This document shows, piece after piece, positions 47,666-58,204 of a DNA stretch of 64,000 bases; the stretch's first letter is position 1; each line of letters starts with the position of its first letter. Source of the stretch: Ignavibacteriales bacterium (GTDB lineage Bacteria > Bacteroidota > Ignavibacteria > Ignavibacteriales > Ignavibacteriaceae); NCBI GenBank assembly GCA_016714125.1, contig JADJNX010000012.1:1-64000 (forward strand). The letters run 5' to 3'. The notes under the pieces are model-generated. The model was given only the letters and a program-made list of their open reading frames with translations, did not search any database and was not told the origin of the DNA. Position numbers and translations under genes: made by a program.

Positions 47666-50600
47666 TTTTCACTCTCTCCAATGGTATTTTCAAATGAAGT
47701 TTGAATCCTTTTGCGGGTTCGCTGTATATACTGAAATCAGCAGAAAGCAAGTTGCTTCTTTCCCGGATATCCATCAGACCCAAGCCCCTTTTTCATTCAA
47801 AACCTTTCCTTCGACATCTCAAAACCGGACCCGTTGTCACTATATTCGAGAATAAAATGGTTGGTTCTCTTTATGATTTTTAATGATATTGTTGTTGCAT
47901 CAGCATATTTGGATGTATTATTCAGACACTCCTGCAAAATACGATAAATATGAAGTTCCCCCTTTTCGTCAAGCAAATTATCAATATTTTCAACAGTAGA
48001 ATCAAATTCTGCCGGGATGGCTTTTTTTGAAAGTTCAAGTAAATGTTCAATTGCTTTTGTTAATCCGATTTTCCCAATTTGATATGGTCTCAAATCGTAA
48101 GCAATTTTCCTGACATCCTCAATTGCTTCCGTACAAACTTCAATTAGTAGATCAAGTTGTTCATTCCCCTTTTGCAGATTACTTTTTTGTGTTTGCATAA
48201 CTGCAAGATTTTTAATCACTGCAAGATCCTGTCCGATACTGTCATGCAATTCAGATGCTATTCGTTTCCTTTCAGCTTCTTGAGAATCTATTAATAAATT
48301 TGAGTATTCGCGCTGCAGGTCCCTTTGTTTTTTTATCCCTCTGATTCTCGTGTTTGCAATAAAAAGAACAACTGATAAAACTGATGAGATTGATATTACC
48401 AGGAACCACCATGCAAAATAAAATGGAGGTTCAACTTCTATCAACAGCACTCTCCCCTCTTTTCTGGCACCATCAAGACCCTCAACAAAATAACAAAACT
48501 TGTAACTTCCGGAGGAGAGGTTGGAATAAACAATTGGGACACCCGGCTCCACTTGAAGCCATTTGTCATCCCATCCTTCCAGTTTGTACTTGAGTGTAAA
48601 AGGGGATGATCCCTGAAAATCGAACATCGCAAGAACTATCTGCAACCTCTTGTCATCGCCAGATAGAACAAATTCCTCATCATTATAAAAAAACTCGCGA
48701 AAATTTGAAGATAGATCATTTACCAAAACATCTGCTATTGTAATTTGTGGCAATTTTCTGCTTTTTGTAAATTCTTTTGGACTTAGAAAAATAAAACCTT
48801 TATCTGTACCAAATAAGAGCTTGTCAGCCATCCTCAAAGCAGAGCCGGAAATGAAATTTTTATGGGAGCTGTTCTTCAAAGAATTGAGGGGCATCAATGA
48901 GTAGTTTTTTTTATCAAATCTAAAAACAGTATTAGCGGAAGTTAAATAGAGATGTTCATCATCGGCTTCGGTTAAGGAAAAAATGCTTAATGAATTTCCG
49001 GAAAGGGAGAGGGGAACGGATTCAGAAGTGTAATTTTTTATATTTACTCTTAGAATCCCGCCCAGGGTTGCACACCATGCAATATCCGTTTTATCAATAA
49101 TCATGGAGTAAATAATCTTAAAAGGTAATTGCGAAGCATTTTTATCTGCCGGCTTTATATCTGTGAACTTGCCTGTCAACTCATCAAAAATGCAGGGTCC
49201 GTAACTGAAAGTTGACACTATAAGTTTGTGATTATAAGTTTCCCTGATATCTGTTATTTTATCATGGTCTTGGGGAATCGTGGATTGTCCGGAAAATCTG
49301 AATTTGGTAAAAGTCCCTGTTAATGGCTCAAACTTATTTAATCCTTCTCCAAATGTCCCAATCCAAAGAGTCGAATCTTGCGTTACAAAAATCTTTGTGA
49401 TATCATCACTGCTTAGCGTTCTCCCTGTAGTTCCTCTTCGATATTTTTCGATAACATTAAAATTCTCGTCTATTACAACAATTCCACCCCCAAGACTTCC
49501 GATCCAGAAGTTGTCCCGATATTTTGCAATAGTAGTAATATTGTTTTCTTCCAATTCGACATTAATCTCCCTCTCCACTATCATGTTCCTGTCAAATAGA
49601 TATAGGCCGTTATCTGTACCTGTTAAAATTTTACCGTTTTGCAATGAGTGAAAAGTGCTCACCTTCAATTCTTTGCCGAATGCTGATTTTACAACAATTT
49701 CTTCAACTTTACCTTCAGTTATTTTGTTCAGCCCACCTTCTGAAGTGCCAACCCATAAAACTCCGCTTCTGTCACGAAAAATTGCCAGTACAATTTTGCT
49801 GCTTAAATCTCCTTTATCCAAAGGCTTACCAACAAAAGTGATCTCATCTTTAAGAGTATTATATTTCGCCAATCCCCTTCCCCAATAGCCAAGCCAAAGA
49901 GTTCCATCAGGTTCATACAATGAACTCCAAATCTCATTCTCAGACTTTCGGTCGGAATGGATCAGATTATTTGCAAATCTCGTGAATTTGCCGGTCTTAA
50001 TATCAAACCTGCTAATTCCCCTCCCATAAGTTGTGACCCACAGTATGCCATTTCCTCCATCTCTTATTTTTGATATGTAGTTGTGACTCAAAGTGAAAGG
50101 ATTATTTGTTTCGTTCAGAAACGCTTTAGCTTGTTTTGCTTTAGGATCATACCTGATAACACCTGCCCCGTCAGTTGCAATCCAAAGAATTCCCGATGAA
50201 TCGCAGAATATATCCTGCAGAAGTAACGAAGATTTGTTCCCTTCCAATCCGGGCAAATTGATCGGAATAACCTCCCCCGTTTCAGAATCTATCATGCTTA
50301 GACCATCTCCGTAACTTCCCACCCAGATATTCCCCTTTAGGTCAGGTACCAAAGCCCATATTCGGTTGTTGTCCTTTGAGTTACTGTTCTTTTTGGGGAT
50401 GTCAAATCTTATAAAGTTGTTGTGAAATTTATCATAACAACAAACTCCCCCACCATCGATACCAATCCACAACTCTCCTTTCAAGCCTATCGTCATACAA
50501 GATACAGTATTGCCGCTCAGGCTTTGGTTGTCAGCAGCGTCATGAAAAAAACTTGTAAATTTTTTGCCGTCATACCTGTTCAATCCAAGAATTGTGCCAA

Positions 50601-50760
50601 CCCAAAGATAACCTTCTGCATCCTGAATAATGGAGAGGACAGTTGCTGCCGACAAACCTTCCGCAATAGATATCTGTTCTATTCGGCGGGTACCCTGTCC
50701 GGCAACCAGGGAAGGCAAAAACAGGAAGAGAAATAAAAAAGTAAATCGTGAGTTTCTCAT
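47658..50760 (-). CDS. Reg_prop/Y_Y_Y sensor histidine kinase, C-terminal frameshifts
   Basis: About 1033 residues. After a signal peptide come two-component-regulator propeller repeats (GLSAATVLSIIQDAEGYLWVGT and about ten more with (L/I)W(V/I)GT), then a Y_Y_Y domain ending near residue 755, one membrane helix (AWWFLVISISSVLSVVLFIA), a HisKA_3 helix with ASELHDSIGQDLAVIKN, and an ATP lid (ILQECLNNTSKYADAT, YSDNGSGFEMS). The frame stops at 47797. Adding one T and one A in nearby homopolymers restores KRGLGLMDIRERSNLL and a stop at 47658, which overlaps the response regulator start in ATGGATAA. Large sensors of this type detect extracellular glycans or their fragments in Bacteroidota; the ligand here is unknown. 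Confidence 0.85.
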
Positions 50761-50959
50761 TATCTTCAGGTGATTATTAAAGAGAAATTATATTCTTCTA
50801 AACTAATTAAAAAGTTTGAATTATTAAGGATTTTATATCACTCAGGATAGATATCTTCCATTCTATCTCCCCTCTCTGCAACTTTTGCATCACGGCAAAG
50901 TATGATTTTTATTATATTTAGAATTGGTTTTTAGAAAATCCAAAAAACGGAGAAATATA

Positions 50960-52012
50960 ATGATAAATAAAATAGTTGAATTGCTTGGAAACGAGTCGGA
51001 TAATCTTCTGAATTATACGGCGAAATTCCCAAAAGAGAGTCTTCACCTTCCCGGTGCTGATTTTGTTGACAGAATTTTTATCCCTTCAGACAGAAATATC
51101 AATGTTCTGAGAAGTTTACAGTCAATTTTTGATCACGGCAGACTTGCAGGTACAGGTTACATGTCGATTCTTCCTGTTGATCAGGGTATCGAACATTCAG
51201 CAGGTGCATCTTTTGCACCAAACCCGATCTATTTTGATCCTGAAAACATCGTGAAACTCGCAATTGAAGGTGGATGCAACGCAGTTGCTTCAACTTTTGG
51301 TGTTTTGGGTTCTGTTGCAAGAAAATATGCTCACAAGATTCCATTCGTGCTTAAACTGAACCACAACGAATTGCTTACATACCCCAACAAATATGATCAG
51401 GTTATGTTCGCTACCATCGAAGATGCTTACAACCTCGGCGCAGTTGCTGTTGGCGCAACCATCTATTTTGGTTCAGAAGAAAGTACCCGTCAGATCCAGG
51501 AAGTTTCAGCAGCATTCAAATATGCTCACGAACTTGGAATGGCTACAATTTTGTGGTGCTACACAAGAAATGATGCTTTTAACATTAAAGGCGACAAAGC
51601 TTATCAGGTTTCAGCAGATTTAACAGGTCAGGCTAACCACCTCGTCGTTACCATTGAAGCTGACATTATCAAACAAAAAGCTCCCGAAAATAACGGCGGC
51701 TATAATGCAGTTAAATTTGGTAAAACAAGTCCATTGGTTTACAGTGAACTGACAACCGATCACCCGATCGATCTTACCCGTTACCAGGTAATCAACAATT
51801 ACTTGGGCAGAATGGGCTTGATTAACTCAGGCGGCGCATCAGGAAGTAATGACTTCGCAGAAGCAGCCCGCACTGCGGTTATCAACAAAAGAGCCGGTGG
51901 TATGGGTCTTATTCTTGGAAGAAAAGCTTTCCAGAAACCATTAGCTGATGGTATCAAACTGGTTAACCTCGTTCAGGATGTTTACCTTACCAAAGAAGTT
52001 ACAATAGCTTAG
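50960..52012 (+). CDS. fbaB: Class I fructose-bisphosphate aldolase (FbaB/DhnA type)
   Basis: About 350 residues from MINKIVELLGNE, with GGAG about 8 bases upstream; the longer frame to 50924 lacks a site. Family features include ILPVDQGIEHSAGASFAPNP, IEGGCNAVASTFGVLG, IPFVLKLNHNELL, GAVAVGATIYFGSE, ATILWCYTRND, GLINSGGASG, and GGMGLILGRKAFQKPL near the C-terminal phosphate site. It cleaves fructose 1,6-bisphosphate to triose phosphates via a lysine Schiff base and is reversible, serving glycolysis and gluconeogenesis. It is monocistronic with its own terminator. A TATATTTA word at 50913-50920 may be its -7 element, but the partner box is not at normal spacing. Confidence 0.9.
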   Translation: MINKIVELLGNESDNLLNYTAKFPKESLHLPGADFVDRIFIPSDRNINVLRSLQSIFDHGRLAGTGYMSILPVDQGIEHSAGASFAPNPIYFDPENIVKLAIEGGCNAVASTFGVLGSVARKYAHKIPFVLKLNHNELLTYPNKYDQVMFATIEDAYNLGAVAVGATIYFGSEESTRQIQEVSAAFKYAHELGMATILWCYTRNDAFNIKGDKAYQVSADLTGQANHLVVTIEADIIKQKAPENNGGYNAVKFGKTSPLVYSELTTDHPIDLTRYQVINNYLGRMGLINSGGASGSNDFAEAARTAVINKRAGGMGLILGRKAFQKPLADGIKLVNLVQDVYLTKEVTIA

Positions 52013-52047
52013 CAGATACACAAGTATCGGCATTTCCCCTTGGTTTG

Positions 52048-52081
52048 AGGTCGGGTCATTAATTTGATCCGGCCTTTTTTT
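52048..52081 (+). terminator. Terminator of the aldolase gene
   Basis: AGGTCGGGTCA and TGATCCGGCCT pair with wobble positions and are followed by TTTTTTT. It lies 35 bases past the aldolase stop. Confidence 0.75.
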
Positions 52082-52136
52082 ATGTGTGAAAGGAATAGAT
52101 GGAAAGTTTTTTGTGGGACAGGGAGAAATTTAGTCT

Positions 52137-53102
52137 CTATTCTATATCAAATCGCAGACCAACAAGAAATCTGGGTATATCAGAAATATATGATTCAAAA
52201 AACCAACTTACAGCTTTTTTGGAAGTGATTGTGCCTTTCGCTTCTACTGTCACCGAATTTCCAAATTTGTAAAAATCATCTGTTAAAATCCCTCTTAAAC
52301 CGATGTTATTGTCGGTATGATTAAAATAGACCTTTAAATCCATGTATTTTGCGAGGTCTTCCTGAAAAAAGGCGAGTGGTGAAGTGGTAACGGTGAACCC
52401 AAAGCTCATACTCTCTTTTTGAGTATTATATAGCCCCTCAACGGCAAATTCCAGATGTTTTTTACTCCCTTTAATCAGATCATAACGGTATTCACCCCTT
52501 AAATAGTCAACTGATAAAAGCTTTTCATAAGAAAATTCAATTATGGAATTGGGAATGAATGTCCCTGTGAACTCAAATTCAAAAAAGTTAGCGACAAAAA
52601 CCCTGTCGAAGAAATTTGGATTAGTTATCTCATTAATGCTTCCGGCGGCAACTTCGAAAGTGCCGATCCCGGTTTTCTGATCAACTCGAAGTCCGTCCAT
52701 CCAGCCATTACTCCCGAGACCTGTTGACGAAACCGATCCTTTAATTGCCGGTAATCCACCAATCTGAACCCTGAAATCATCAATCTTTTTTTCGAGGTAA
52801 AACTGTCTTAGATTCAGGTTAAACTTCCTGTTTTCTTCCTTCTTTTTTAGGTCTTTAAGTGTTTCCCATCTTGATTGGAAACTGCTCCCGGTGGAAGTTA
52901 GACCATTGATATTAAAAGCACCCAAAACATCAACTTGAAACGGAATCCGTAGAGATGCCTGTATCCGGTTTTGTTCATCACCAAAATCAATAATATCATA
53001 TCTGGTTTCCCAGATCATAGAAATCTTTTCGATTTTTTGGGCGGATACGTCGCACCACACTACCGAGAGAAACATTAACAACAGAAATATTTTAAGCATC
53101 AA
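52137..53102 (-). CDS. Outer-membrane beta-barrel-like protein
   Basis: A 321-residue protein with signal peptide (MMLKIFLLLMFLSVVWCDVSAQ) and alternating amphipathic strands throughout: IQASLRIPFQVDVLGAFNING, QFYLEKKIDDFRVQIGGLPA, IIEFSYEKLLSVDYLRGEYR, and a terminal FLVGLRFDIE. This pattern and the final aromatic/charged strand suggest a 12- to 16-stranded outer-membrane barrel. No named family was recognised. It follows the porin-like gene on the same strand, with a terminator between them. Confidence 0.6.
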   Translation of the reverse strand: MMLKIFLLLMFLSVVWCDVSAQKIEKISMIWETRYDIIDFGDEQNRIQASLRIPFQVDVLGAFNINGLTSTGSSFQSRWETLKDLKKKEENRKFNLNLRQFYLEKKIDDFRVQIGGLPAIKGSVSSTGLGSNGWMDGLRVDQKTGIGTFEVAAGSINEITNPNFFDRVFVANFFEFEFTGTFIPNSIIEFSYEKLLSVDYLRGEYRYDLIKGSKKHLEFAVEGLYNTQKESMSFGFTVTTSPLAFFQEDLAKYMDLKVYFNHTDNNIGLRGILTDDFYKFGNSVTVEAKGTITSKKAVSWFFESYISDIPRFLVGLRFDIE

Positions 53103-53164
53103 AAAGATCTCTTTTATTTAAAGTTTATTTATAGTATAACGCAATAACGGAGTAATTTGTTCAA

Positions 53165-53192
53165 ATAAAAAAACCGTCCTATTTCTGAGACG
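53165..53192 (-). terminator. Terminator of the porin-like gene
   Basis: On the minus strand GCCGTC and GACGGT form a stem followed by TTTTTTT, right after the stop of the porin-like gene. Confidence 0.75.
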
Positions 53193-53194
53193 GC

Positions 53195-54292
53195 TTAGTT
53201 CATTGCATAATAAAAGGTTAAACGGGGAGTGATGGCAGATTTATACGAGGTCCCGTTTGGGAGTGATTCGAAAGTTTCAATCACAACATTTGGACTGAAT
53301 ATAACCCCAACAGCAGGATACCAGTTTACAGCAACCAAATATAATGATCTGTTGTCTCCACTTTGAGTTGTGAGGGGATCAAAATAATCATAACGAGCGG
53401 CAACAGCCACTTTTGGGGAGAAATACCAGGTTCCAAAGAGTGATAACGCAACGCTATAACTGTGACCTTCCAGATTTCTTTGTTGTTCTCCGTTCTGCCG
53501 TATCCCATAAAAGGCTTCAATCCCTGCCGATACTTTCTGTTTTTCTCTGTACCCGGCAAACAAGGTGAAGTTTAAATCATCGTTTGGATATTCAAAATCA
53601 AAAGGTCAGGAATTCTAATGAGCAATTTTGGTCTCGAGACATAATCGAAAGCAAAGGTGAAAGTGAAGTTTTTGTCGGGAGAAAATTGCAGGTGGGAATA
53701 TAGTCTTTTGTGTTTGTCTGTCTCGGGTGAATTACCATTGCCATTACCAAACATTAGCCAATATTTTAACATTCCATTCCCAAAAGATTTCCGTGCAACG
53801 ATATCCCAAGATCAGATGAAGGAGAAATTTTCCTCAGGTCGAGTTGTGTTTTTTCGAGGAATCTGTTTTCCCAATATGCCTCAGAAACTCCGTATGTTGG
53901 AGGAGGTAGAAGCCCAACCATAAGGTCACTCCCCGGGAAAATCTCGCTCCATTTGATATTAACTTCTTTCAGAAAGACACCAAATTTAGTATTAACAGTG
54001 GTGGCATTCTCAGCCTCGAGACGGATTCTCCTGAAAATTCTGCTGATATATCATGGTCATAAGTAAGATATATCCTCCGAATTTGAAATGCATTCATCTT
54101 TTCCACACCCGGTAGTGCAACATTGTCCATCTTAGACGCATCGGGATCACGCTGAAGGTTATAGTAGTAGTCCCCAAAAATCAGACCTGAAAGTCTCCCC
54201 TTTCCAATATCTTCCTGGGAATAGAGGGTGAAGGATAAAAAAGATAAAAACAGGATGACTTTTTGCATCCGCCTCATTTTGCCTCGGATCAA
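53195..54292 (-). pseudogene. Porin-like outer-membrane protein broken by three frameshifts
   Basis: Joining four frames gives a coherent ~360-residue porin. The N-terminal part has a signal peptide (VILFLSFLSFTLYSQ) and RLSGLIFGDYYYNLQRDPDA, FQIRRIYLTYDHD. A shift near 54032 leads to RIRLEAENATTVNTKFGVFL and DLMVGLLPPPTYGVSEAYWE. A shift near 53772 leads to MLKYWLMFGNGN and FTFTFAFDYVSRPK, and one near 53570 leads to LFAGYREKQKVSAGIEAFYG and the terminal ITPRLTFYYAMN. The layout resembles phosphate-selective-porin-type barrels. All the coding text survives, so the breaks may be sequencing indels. The start is probably one of the ATGs of MRRMQKVILF, preceded by GAGG. Confidence 0.65.
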
Positions 54293-54443
54293 TTGAATCA
54301 GTTAAGAAATATCAGAAAAAGGGTACTCAATTTTAACACATTATGTGGTCACGACAAAAACATTCATTTAATATTTAATTAACATCACCTTAACATTTGC
54401 TTAACACTCATTTTAGACCTTTGCATGTTAAAAAAGGAAAATC

Positions 54444-54773
54444 ATGCTTACAAGTTTGATCATGTTAATGTTGGTTTCTTCACCTCAGGAACCTGCCTCT
54501 CTCGATACTCTGCCTACAAAAGAATCCTATTTGGTTGAGGTTGTCACAGCTTCAGAAGAGATTTATGATGACGGTGTTTACAGGAAGAGATATGCCCCAT
54601 TTACAGTGAGTGATTCGACGGGTGTGGTTGTGTTAAGGATTGCAGCAAAATATGACAGGCCCGCAGTAATAGCTCTCCCAAAGGGTAAATTCCTTCTGAG
54701 GACAAAAATTCCTGCCCTGATCGAAAAGTTTATAATCATCGGGAATTCTCCAACTCTTAAAGTTATCCTCTAA
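54444..54773 (+). CDS. Small exported protein of unknown function
   Basis: 109 residues with a short hydrophobic N-terminus (LTSLIMLMLVSSPQE) that may be a signal or anchor. The rest is a compact beta-rich sequence (YLVEVVTASEEIYDDGVYRK, GVVVLRIAAKYDRP) without a recognised family. AAAAGGAAAATC precedes the ATG, which supports the start. It is a single plus-strand gene between minus-strand genes, with a terminator after it. Confidence 0.5.
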   Translation: MLTSLIMLMLVSSPQEPASLDTLPTKESYLVEVVTASEEIYDDGVYRKRYAPFTVSDSTGVVVLRIAAKYDRPAVIALPKGKFLLRTKIPALIEKFIIIGNSPTLKVIL

Positions 54774-54793
54774 TAAATTTTTCCAGCCTCCAA

Positions 54794-54832
54794 TAAAAAA
54801 GCCGCCTCGTTTCTGAGACGGCTTTTTATAAT
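54794..54832. terminator. Bidirectional terminator
   Basis: AAAAAAGCCGCCTC and GAGACGGCTTTTT form a stem with one mismatch, A-run on the left and T-run on the right. It lies between the small exported protein and the convergent T9SS cargo gene. Confidence 0.85.
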
Positions 54833-54887
54833 AGATTCCCTTTAGGGAGGGGCCGGTGAGGTCCGCTCGTAGTTTAATTCCACTTCC

Positions 54888-57800
54888 CTACTTCAATAAC
54901 ATCAACTTCTTAATTTCAGAGTTTTTACCCTGAACAAGTTTGTAGATGTAGGTTCCCGAAGGAAGATTTGAAGCTTCAAATTTAACTTCATACTGACCGG
55001 GTTGTTTAACATCGTTAACCAGTGTAACCACTTCGTTTCCAAGAACATCATATATCTTTAAGGTGACCAAACCGGTCTCTTTTATTGCATAATTGATGGT
55101 TGTTGAAGGGTTAAACGGATTTGGATAGTTCTGACCAAGTTTGAAACTAAGGTTCATAAGTTCTTCTTCAACCCCAACAGGGCTTGAGTTGATCACAAAT
55201 GAGTATGTTCCACCGGTAGTAACATTAAACTCATAAACAGTCTGTGTTAACATATTGATGCCACTTGAAATTCCGGGACCTCTAAGAGTAAAGGTGTAGG
55301 CATTTCTGATTTCTTGTGGAATCCTGTTTAAGATATCAAGCCAGCTAATTTTGAAGGAACCTGCTGATTTGGCATAAACCTTAAAAGACCATGATTTGTT
55401 CACACCATTCATAAGCGGAGCTTGAATGTTCGAAGCAAATCTGGTAGCAAAGTTTGACCAACCTGTTTGGAGGAAATAAGATTCAATTGCAGTTGCTGCA
55501 GGTGACATCGGTGCTTTAACATAATCGAATGAGTTATCAAATCCGTCAGTCGCAGCTTCGTTTGTTCCAAATGCAAGATATTTGTCTTGAACTCCGTTCA
55601 TTTCAGAAAGGATGTCAACAAACCAGTTTGAAGGTGTGGTTTCTATTTCAGGGATTTCTTTTGGTTCTGATGCGTCAGAAAGAGCATAAATATATTTTAC
55701 GCTAAGATCAGAAGCAAGTGTGAAGAACCAATGGCCATCCCATGCATTAAGTGTTGGTACCATTTCATACTGTTTTGTAGCAGTAACATATTTGTAAACA
55801 GGTACCTGAACAAGTCCTGCTGCAGCAGCTTGGTCTATGGTCCAGGTAGTATCATTTCTTGTGATTCTAAGATTGCTCTTGGATGAACCTCCGGCAAAAG
55901 GAGATGCAATAAGATTCCAGCCACCGGCAAGAGCTTTTGTCTGATCGGTAAGAAGTTGTATGCCTGTCAGATTGACGGTATCATCAGTTTCAATTCCGAG
56001 CCAGTAACCAAATGCCGGATCAATCGTAGTTGAATTTTGATACGTTCCACTTGCATATTTATACAACAAATATGAAGGAATGCCGGCTAAAACATCCGGA
56101 GCCAGATTTGAAACAGGATTTAATGGGATAGACATCAGGTTCCAGCCTGCAGAATAGATTTTGGAAGCAGAAGATGTGGTTCCCTTACCCGAAAGCTGTA
56201 CTGTTTTTGTCGGGGTATCCGGGTCATTGCTGGTAATTGTTATCGTACCTGTAAAATTGCCTGTGGTTGCAGGAGAAAACCTTACAGTAATCTGACTTGA
56301 ATCATTGATAGCAACCGTAAATCCGGTACTTCCAGAATAGCTGAATCCGGTACCCGTTGCTACAACATTCGATACTGTTAGAGCAGTATCGCCGGTGTTA
56401 GCTGCATAAAATCCCAAATTTGAGGAGGTTCCGGCAACTACTGACCCGAATTTTAAGGTATCAACCCAAACTGAAATATTTGGTGACAGTGATTGACCAA
56501 TACCGGTTAGGCTGACAGTATCAGACGGACTGCTTGGATCATTGCTGGCAATTATTAATCGACCGGTGAATGTACCTGCAGCACGGGGGGCAAACTTGAT
56601 TGTCCGTGTGGTTGACGCATTTTTAGGGAGAATGGTAACTGTGTCACCGGCTATAGAATAAAAATCACCTGTCAAGCTAAAACGAGACAAATGGAGTGCT
56701 TGATCACCACTATTTGAAATAGTAAGAGTGAAGGATGAATCTTTATCAGTTTTTAATATTCCAAAATTATAAGTGGTATGGCTCAAGGATATCGTTGGAT
56801 TGGAAAGCGTAACTCCAATTTTGAGTTCAAAGTTTCTTGAGGTTGCTTCACTTGGTAAATTGTTATATGTGTAATTCCCCGTTCTGAGGTCTGTAACCGT
56901 ATTTGTGCTAAGATCTTTTAGTGAAATTGCATAAGCGGAAGGGACATCAGAAAATGAAGCCGCGCTGAGTATAATATTTCCGGAGATATCGGAGTTAACT
57001 GTGAATGTCCAGGTGGAAGTTGTTGCGGACAAATCAGTTCTGAGCTTAAAATCTCTTTCATAGTTTGGTCCTAAAGCAGAACCCCATCCCGTGCGTGGGA
57101 AATAAACATCGATAAAGTTACTCGGTGCAGGAGGTGCCTTTGGAAGATCAATCCCGGTATCATAACCGTCTGTCGCATTTGCAAACATTCCGGCCATTGC
57201 GGTGGTATCCAATACTGACCCGCTAACAGCTTTTAATTTTAATGACCAACCATTGTTGCCCAAGTGAAATGGTGCGTTAGGAGCCATTTTATCAAGGAAG
57301 TGGACATTTAAGAAAGTAGAATTAAAAGTGATTGGTCCTTGTGAGGTGTTGTCGGTAAACAAGTTGGATGGAAGTCCACCTGTTATTGTTCCTCCTGTAA
57401 AATCTTCTTCAATATATGCTACCACATTGATTTGTGAAGGATTTTCAATACCTGATCTGGCTATCCTTAATTCCCAATAGCCGGTTGCAGTGTTTTTATA
57501 GTTTTGAGTCACAAAACCAAAGTCAGCCCAACTACCACTACTGTGTTTCCTTTTCACCTCTTCATTATTGACTGTTTTAAATACATAATGATAATTTGCG
57601 GTGAAAGGTAATGTTGGGAACCAACGCCATGCGTCACCCGAGGTACTTCCAGTTCCCTGAGTGGGAACCAATTGTGGATCGATATCGATATACACATGAA
57701 TTGCACGATCGTTATCTGTTAAGGGTCCGTTAGGTGTACTTCCTGAATAAGCGATGTAAATATTATCTTTATCCCAAGTAACAAAAGCAGAAATCTGTGT

Positions 57801-57941
57801 TCTGGTGGTGTTAAATTTTTCAAGTGTGTTGCTGAAACCGTTATTGCCGTCAATAACTTCAGTACGATAAGTTGATGTTGTCTGCGCATGCAGTGAAATT
57901 GTCAGAAGTGCGAAGAAAAGGAAACGGGTAAGTTTTCGCAT
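54888..57941 (-). CDS. T9SS cargo with choice-of-anchor D (ASPM/HYDIN-like) repeats
   Basis: A 1017-residue secreted protein. Signal peptide (LTRFLFFALLTISLHAQ) is followed by a CBM9/DOMON-like beta sandwich (TQISAFVTWDKDNIYIAYSG, HVYIDIDPQLVPTQGTGS) to about residue 220. Two tandem choice-of-anchor D repeats (YNFGILKTDKDSSFTLTISN, LKFGSVVAGTSSNLGFYAAN) lie at about 385-590. A third region (SAGWNLMSIPLNPVS and related) precedes the T9SS tail (NYPNPFNPSTTINY, KIYDVLGNEVVTLV, KKLMLLK). It probably attaches to the surface and binds ligands. No catalytic residues were identified. Confidence 0.85.
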   Translation of the reverse strand: MRKLTRFLFFALLTISLHAQTTSTYRTEVIDGNNGFSNTLEKFNTTRTQISAFVTWDKDNIYIAYSGSTPNGPLTDNDRAIHVYIDIDPQLVPTQGTGSTSGDAWRWFPTLPFTANYHYVFKTVNNEEVKRKHSSGSWADFGFVTQNYKNTATGYWELRIARSGIENPSQINVVAYIEEDFTGGTITGGLPSNLFTDNTSQGPITFNSTFLNVHFLDKMAPNAPFHLGNNGWSLKLKAVSGSVLDTTAMAGMFANATDGYDTGIDLPKAPPAPSNFIDVYFPRTGWGSALGPNYERDFKLRTDLSATTSTWTFTVNSDISGNIILSAASFSDVPSAYAISLKDLSTNTVTDLRTGNYTYNNLPSEATSRNFELKIGVTLSNPTISLSHTTYNFGILKTDKDSSFTLTISNSGDQALHLSRFSLTGDFYSIAGDTVTILPKNASTTRTIKFAPRAAGTFTGRLIIASNDPSSPSDTVSLTGIGQSLSPNISVWVDTLKFGSVVAGTSSNLGFYAANTGDTALTVSNVVATGTGFSYSGSTGFTVAINDSSQITVRFSPATTGNFTGTITITSNDPDTPTKTVQLSGKGTTSSASKIYSAGWNLMSIPLNPVSNLAPDVLAGIPSYLLYKYASGTYQNSTTIDPAFGYWLGIETDDTVNLTGIQLLTDQTKALAGGWNLIASPFAGGSSKSNLRITRNDTTWTIDQAAAAGLVQVPVYKYVTATKQYEMVPTLNAWDGHWFFTLASDLSVKYIYALSDASEPKEIPEIETTPSNWFVDILSEMNGVQDKYLAFGTNEAATDGFDNSFDYVKAPMSPAATAIESYFLQTGWSNFATRFASNIQAPLMNGVNKSWSFKVYAKSAGSFKISWLDILNRIPQEIRNAYTFTLRGPGISSGINMLTQTVYEFNVTTGGTYSFVINSSPVGVEEELMNLSFKLGQNYPNPFNPSTTINYAIKETGLVTLKIYDVLGNEVVTLVNDVKQPGQYEVKFEASNLPSGTYIYKLVQGKNSEIKKLMLLK

Positions 57942-58009
57942 GGGTACCTCAATATTAAATGCGTTAAATTGTGTCTAATTAATTATCCCCGATTAATCAA
58001 TGAAATTAC

Positions 58010-58048
58010 AAAAAAATGGGTTGTTAAAAAAGTATCTAACATCCCCCA
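58010..58048 (-). repeat. Degenerate second copy of the rlmI terminator
   Basis: AAAAAAATGGG, TTGTTA and TAACATCCCCC echo the terminator at 58153-58186, and the preceding bases (AATTACAAAAAA) are also alike. The copies lie about 140 bp apart and suggest a local duplication. Confidence 0.5.
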
Positions 58049-58152
58049 CAATCTCATTTGTGATTTATGACGCATCTTTTTTCAGTCTATAAAGACTGAA
58101 TTTCCAAAAATTGGAAGGTTTTGAAGAGTCAAATCATGATTAACAGGATTAC

Positions 58153-58186
58153 AAAAAAAAGGGATGTTAAAATATCTAACATCCCC
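58153..58186 (-). terminator. Terminator of the rRNA methyltransferase gene
   Basis: On the minus strand GGGATGTTA and TAACATCCC form a perfect 9-bp stem followed by eight T. It lies about 20 bases past the stop. Confidence 0.8.
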
Positions 58187-58204
58187 TAAAACATTAGCTG
58201 TGAT

